Source of the DNA: Thiotrichaceae bacterium UBA7357
GTDB lineage: Bacteria > Pseudomonadota > Gammaproteobacteria > Eutrophobiales > Eutrophobiaceae
DNA: 64,000 nt
Direction of reading: 5' to 3'
Assembly (NCBI GenBank): GCA_002470825.1
Contig: DKOR01000014.1
Location: 10,441-74,440, forward strand
Numbering within the stretch: position 1 is the first letter of the stretch; each line of letters opens with the position of its first letter. The translations under genes were made by a program, and so were the position numbers. Of the stretch, positions 60,841-64,000 are shown piece by piece. The notes beneath the pieces were generated by a model. It had not been told where the DNA came from, ran no database searches, and worked only from the letters and a program-made list of their open reading frames with translations.

Positions 60841-61314
60841 ATGAAAATTAAAAATTCTGGTGGATATACTATTCTTGAATTAATGATAGTCATAGCAATG
60901 GTAGGAGTACTTCTTAGTATTGCCGTACCAAGCTATCAAGATTTTTTAAAAGATAAATGTCTCACAACAAATGCAAATTTATTAGTCACTTCATTTCAAC
61001 AAGCACGTAGCGAAGCTGTGAAAAGATCTGCTAATGTCAAAATAACAAGAGAAGGTTCATCTGATTGGAGTGATGGTTGGACAATATCCAAAGCACCTCA
61101 TGATGATGCTAATATATTAAGAATAGTAAATACAACATGTCCTATGACCATTTTAGAACAAACATCCCGAATTGAATTTACTTATGGCTCTGATGGATTT
61201 ATTGATGCAACAGGTGAACTCAAACTATGTGATGCTAGAGAAGCAGAAACAGGGAGAACAATAACTTTATCAATTATTGGACGACCAAGCACTGATCGAC
61301 ATGAGTGTCTTTAA
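60841..61314 (+). CDS. fimT: minor pseudopilin FimT/GspH type
   Basis: Minor type IV pilin of about 157 aa. The prepilin peptidase site is SGG|YTILELMIVIAMVGVLLSIAVPSYQDF, with Glu at +5 and a hydrophobic alpha-1 stretch; the +1 residue is Tyr rather than Phe. The ATG at 60841 gives a short basic leader (MKIKNSGG), so an ATG 12 codons earlier is not needed. It opens the minor pilin operon that primes pilus assembly. Confidence 0.85.
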   Translation: MKIKNSGGYTILELMIVIAMVGVLLSIAVPSYQDFLKDKCLTTNANLLVTSFQQARSEAVKRSANVKITREGSSDWSDGWTISKAPHDDANILRIVNTTCPMTILEQTSRIEFTYGSDGFIDATGELKLCDAREAETGRTITLSIIGRPSTDRHECL

Positions 61315-61332
61315 TCATCAGAGATCGTAAAC

Positions 61333-61854
61333 ATGCGTAAACAATTAAATCATCAAAGATACCTTTCAGTATACAAGAAAAAGCAACACTGTGATGGATT
61401 CACGCTTCTTGAAGTATTAATAGCAATGTTAATTCTTGCAATCGGAGTTTTGGGTGTTACAGCATTACAATATAAGGCACTTCAATATAATCAAGACGCC
61501 TATTATCGAACTCAAGTTAATACTTTAGCATCTGACATGGCTGATCGAATGAGACTGAATAGTGATAATGCAAGTGAATATACAACCGCAATAACAAACT
61601 ATAGAGTCCCAACAGTCGCTCCGACGGGTTGTGTTCAATCTGGGGCCACGGCTACTGGGAAAAGTAATGATGTGACATGTTGGCAATTACAACTTTTCAA
61701 CACATTAGCACCAAGAAGCAGAGCTAATATCTCTAATATTGGTGATACTTATACAATATCGTTAGAATATGTCGTGCGTAGCATAGCTCACGCTGCTGAT
61801 GCTACCGATGAAGACATACTTAGTGTTCCGCTAGAATACAAATTTCGATTATAA
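61333..61854 (+). CDS. pilV: minor pilin PilV
   Basis: A 173-aa minor pilin. Leader and cleavage site CDG|FTLLEVLIAMLILAIGVLGVTALQ match PilV, and YKALQYNQDAYYRTQVNTLASDMADRMRLN near 49-78 is its usual sequence. It follows fimT by 18 bp and precedes pilW by 15 bp. Confidence 0.9.
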   Translation: MRKQLNHQRYLSVYKKKQHCDGFTLLEVLIAMLILAIGVLGVTALQYKALQYNQDAYYRTQVNTLASDMADRMRLNSDNASEYTTAITNYRVPTVAPTGCVQSGATATGKSNDVTCWQLQLFNTLAPRSRANISNIGDTYTISLEYVVRSIAHAADATDEDILSVPLEYKFRL

Positions 61855-61869
61855 AATAATTGACCGATA

Positions 61870-62916
61870 ATGTTTAATCATAAAAAACAAAAAATAAATA
61901 ATGGATTTAGCCTCATTGAATTGTTGGTGGCCATGACATTGGGTTTATTTTTGATCGGTGGTGCTATAACTATGTTTATGAGTAACAGTAGAACTTATAA
62001 TGAACAAGTCTCCATGAGTCGTCTTCAAGAAAATGCTCGATTTGCTTTAGATATATTGATGCGAGATATACGAATTGCTGGGTATAGTGGTTGCTCTGAT
62101 GATTTTAATAGCGTTACAAATAATATCTCTGTAGATGCAAAGCAGCTATTAAGTTTCATTAATGCCATAGAAGGAATTGAACAAGATAGCACGACATGGA
62201 AACCTTCAGCATCTACTGAAAACATTACAAGTATAAAAGCAGGAACGGATGGTATTGCCGTGCGTTACTTTCAAAATTTATCACCTCTCACCGCAGCTAT
62301 GACTACTATAGAAAGTGACTTAACTATTGATGCTACTGCTGCTGGTGGTCTTCTAAAGTCAGGAGACCTTCTTGCTGTATCAGATTGCGGTAGTGCCGAT
62401 ATATTTGCTCTCTCTGCTGATGAAAATGCTGGTATTATCAAACATGCGGAAGTAGTAACCAACGGAACCAATAATACAACTGGAAATTTATCTAAATTAT
62501 ATCTGCTTGATTCAAGCCTCATGCGTGTTATTTCTCGAAGATATATAATAAAAGATGCGACTAATGGACAACCTTCACTATTTAGAATTCAATATTTAAA
62601 AGATGCGACCACTGATAACTTTAGCGTTATTGAACAAGAGCTCATTCCAGGAGTAGACAACATGCAAATCCTCTATGGAATAGCTACTGGCGTAGGAGAT
62701 AGATTACCTGACACCTACGCTAAGGCATCAGATGTCACACAATGGAATAACGTTGTGTCCGTCCGTTTAGCCTTATTGTTAAGTACTGAAACCGACAACT
62801 TTAGTGCTCTGGAAACATCACATAATTTATTAGGCGAAGTGATCTTAAGTAATGATAAACGTCGCCGCCGAATGTATACCGCTACCGTTAAAATTCGTAA
62901 CCGTTTTACAGACTAG
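61870..62916 (+). CDS. pilW: minor pilin PilW
   Basis: A 348-aa minor pilin, the largest of the set. Cleavage site NNG|FSLIELLVAMTLGLFLIGGAITMF, then QENARFALDILMRDIRIAGYSGCSDD near 53-78, which is diagnostic of PilW. It ends in a basic stretch (NDKRRRRMYTATVKIRNR). Role in pilus tip initiation with PilV, PilX, FimT and PilY1. Confidence 0.9.
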   Translation: MFNHKKQKINNGFSLIELLVAMTLGLFLIGGAITMFMSNSRTYNEQVSMSRLQENARFALDILMRDIRIAGYSGCSDDFNSVTNNISVDAKQLLSFINAIEGIEQDSTTWKPSASTENITSIKAGTDGIAVRYFQNLSPLTAAMTTIESDLTIDATAAGGLLKSGDLLAVSDCGSADIFALSADENAGIIKHAEVVTNGTNNTTGNLSKLYLLDSSLMRVISRRYIIKDATNGQPSLFRIQYLKDATTDNFSVIEQELIPGVDNMQILYGIATGVGDRLPDTYAKASDVTQWNNVVSVRLALLLSTETDNFSALETSHNLLGEVILSNDKRRRRMYTATVKIRNRFTD

Positions 62917-62925
62917 AAAATACAT

Positions 62926-63375
62926 ATGCATAAAATAAAATCACAACAAGGCGCAGCATTAATAACAGCATTAGTCATACTAGTAATAGTAACAATGCTT
63001 GGGCTTGCTGGAATGACAAACAATACGATGAATGAAAAAATGGCAGCTAATGCTCAAGAAGCAAATCGCGCATTCCAAACAGCAGAGGCAGGCATCGAAA
63101 AAGCATTCTCATCACCGACTAGTTCATTTAGTTTATCGACGCCTTTTAGTTCCCCCTCAGCAACACCTTTTGAGACTTCAGGCACAGATCTATATGGTGC
63201 TAAAGCAGCTTTCACAGTTACATATGTCCAAGAAACAGCACCTAAACGTGGCCTAGGTTGGGATACTAATTATACAGCATATCATTTTGATATAGGCAGT
63301 GAAGGGACTACAACAAACTCCGAAGCAAGAGCATCACTTCATTCGGGAGCTTTTCAAATCGGAAATAAAAATTAA
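62926..63375 (+). CDS. pilX: minor pilin PilX
   Basis: A 149-aa minor pilin-like protein. It begins QQGAALITALVILVIVTMLGLAGMTNNTMNEKMAANAQEANRAFQTAEAGIEKA, the hallmark PilX N-terminus, without the usual F-T-L-x-E cleavage context. It starts 9 bp after pilW. Confidence 0.9.
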   Translation: MHKIKSQQGAALITALVILVIVTMLGLAGMTNNTMNEKMAANAQEANRAFQTAEAGIEKAFSSPTSSFSLSTPFSSPSATPFETSGTDLYGAKAAFTVTYVQETAPKRGLGWDTNYTAYHFDIGSEGTTTNSEARASLHSGAFQIGNKN

Positions 63376-63404
63376 GTTTATTACTCTATTATGAGGCATT
63401 ACAC

Positions 63405-63755
63405 ATGAATCTTATCAAAATAATTGCAATTATCTTATGTATTTTTATCTCAATAAATACTGGTGCAGAAAATAAATTACAAATTCATGATAGAGGAATG
63501 GATGGAAACCAACGTGGGTATTTAGTTACTTGCAAAAATGGTGAAATAGGTAGCATTATAAATCATTTCCAAATATCAGAATCAAGCAAAGCAAATCCGA
63601 AAAGAAGAGATGATATGCCATTTCCTGGAGGGGGAGATAGTAACAGTAAACCTATAAAGTTAATCAAGACTTGCATCGCTACAAAAGATGGCGGCCAAAA
63701 ATGTCAACGTTCGTGGGATTTAAGAAGTGCTGCAATAGCAAGTTGCTCTCAATAG
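63405..63755 (+). CDS. small exported Cys-containing protein in the pil operon
   Basis: Not recognised. It has a signal peptide (residues 1-21, NTGA cut) and a 95-residue mature part with four Cys residues (TCKNG, KTCIA, KCQRS and SCSQ at the C-terminus), so two disulfides are likely. It lies between pilX and pilY1, where such a gene is not standard. An accessory role in pilus tip assembly or adhesion is possible but unproven. Confidence 0.6.
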   Translation: MNLIKIIAIILCIFISINTGAENKLQIHDRGMDGNQRGYLVTCKNGEIGSIINHFQISESSKANPKRRDDMPFPGGGDSNSKPIKLIKTCIATKDGGQKCQRSWDLRSAAIASCSQ

Positions 63756-63796
63756 AAAACGTTATATCAAATGATAACCATATAAGGTGAATTAAA

Positions 63797-64000
63797 ATGA
63801 ATGAATATAAAATCAAAACTCATCTATATTCGTTAATATTTTTTCTGCTCACAACAGCAAGCGGAAATGGTCATGCTGATGATACAGAAATTTATTTCAA
63901 TCCAACTGGAAGTAATTCATCAGAAATTCGTCCAAATGTATTATTGATTTTGGACTCTTCTGGGAGTATGGGTTTCACTGGTGGAACAGCTCCAAGCACA
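63797..64000 (+). CDS. pilY1: PilY1-like tip adhesin (5' end, cut by window edge)
   Basis: The ATG at 63797 follows AAGGTG. The visible 68 residues comprise a signal peptide (cleavage after GHA), then DDTEIYFNP and the start of a von Willebrand A domain, RPNVLLILDSSGSMGF, with the DxSGS metal-site motif. PilY1 sits at this place in minor pilin operons, at the pilus tip. The rest of the gene lies beyond the window. Confidence 0.87.
   Translation, partial: MNEYKIKTHLYSLIFFLLTTASGNGHADDTEIYFNPTGSNSSEIRPNVLLILDSSGSMGFTGGTAPST

Overview
The window reads as one chromosomal stretch of an AT-rich, aerobic gammaproteobacterium (by eye roughly mid-to-upper 30s % G+C). The clues are FolE and FolX proteins very close in wording to the E. 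coli ones, a ppsR-ppsA pair, a monomeric NADP isocitrate dehydrogenase, a fimT-pilV-pilW-pilX-pilY1 minor pilin cluster and DUF1302/DUF1329 outer-envelope proteins. There is no phage, IS element or CRISPR array. One tRNA (Thr, CGT) is present.

Layout. 0.2-7 kb (+): an AGCS sodium:alanine symporter overlapping nadC, a TonB-dependent receptor and a malonyl-CoA synthetase (matB type). 7-15 kb (-): a propionate and gluconeogenesis block (gntR-prpB-prpC, ppsR, ppsA, prpE). A pair of identical 12-bp palindromes 63 bp apart in front of gntR looks like its operator. 15-20 kb (-): a short-chain fatty acid transporter, a GST, small accessory genes and a two-subunit 3-oxoacid CoA-transferase. 20-27 kb (-): DUF1302, DUF1329, a YCF48-like protein and an RND exporter, an envelope system often linked to hydrophobic substrates, with a terminator inside the cluster. 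A divergent AcoR-like sigma-54 activator follows (27.4-29.4 kb, +). 29.5-43 kb (-): the central find, a five-gene ketone carboxylase set (two HyuA-type subunits, one HyuB-type, a small zinc-ribbon-like subunit and a 285-aa fifth subunit), followed by an acyl-CoA ligase, a thiolase and a reductase. Its gene order is that of the acetophenone carboxylase (apcABCDE) pathway. 43.4-46.8 kb (+): icd behind a strong -24/-12 promoter and an apparent AUU start codon, a GST and a decayed GST remnant. 46.8-49.5 kb (-): DUF429 and the tetrahydromonapterin genes folX-folE-folM. 50.5-58.5 kb (-): a ten-gene membrane-stress/polyamine cluster (AdoMet decarboxylase, lipoprotein, DUF350, membrane-bound aminopropyltransferase, DUF2170, PspA, DUF2491, unknown 110-aa protein, K+ channel, rhomboid protease). 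59-64 kb: tRNA-Thr, an Irr-like Fur regulator, thiO, then the minor pilin operon, cut by the window edge in pilY1.

How it fits together (inference). A hydrophobic substrate may be handled by the DUF1302/1329/RND system, and a ketone carboxylated by the Apc-like enzyme, activated to a 3-oxoacyl-CoA by the ligase or the CoA-transferase, and cleaved by the thiolase. If the ketone is an alkyl ketone such as butanone, the products are acetyl-CoA and propionyl-CoA, which would explain the prp genes; PpsA would then turn pyruvate into PEP. Sigma-54-like promoter sequences before the DUF1302 operon, the carboxylase operon and icd suggest a shared regulon under the AcoR-like activator. The PspA/polyamine cluster is a separate unit whose exact function is not established.
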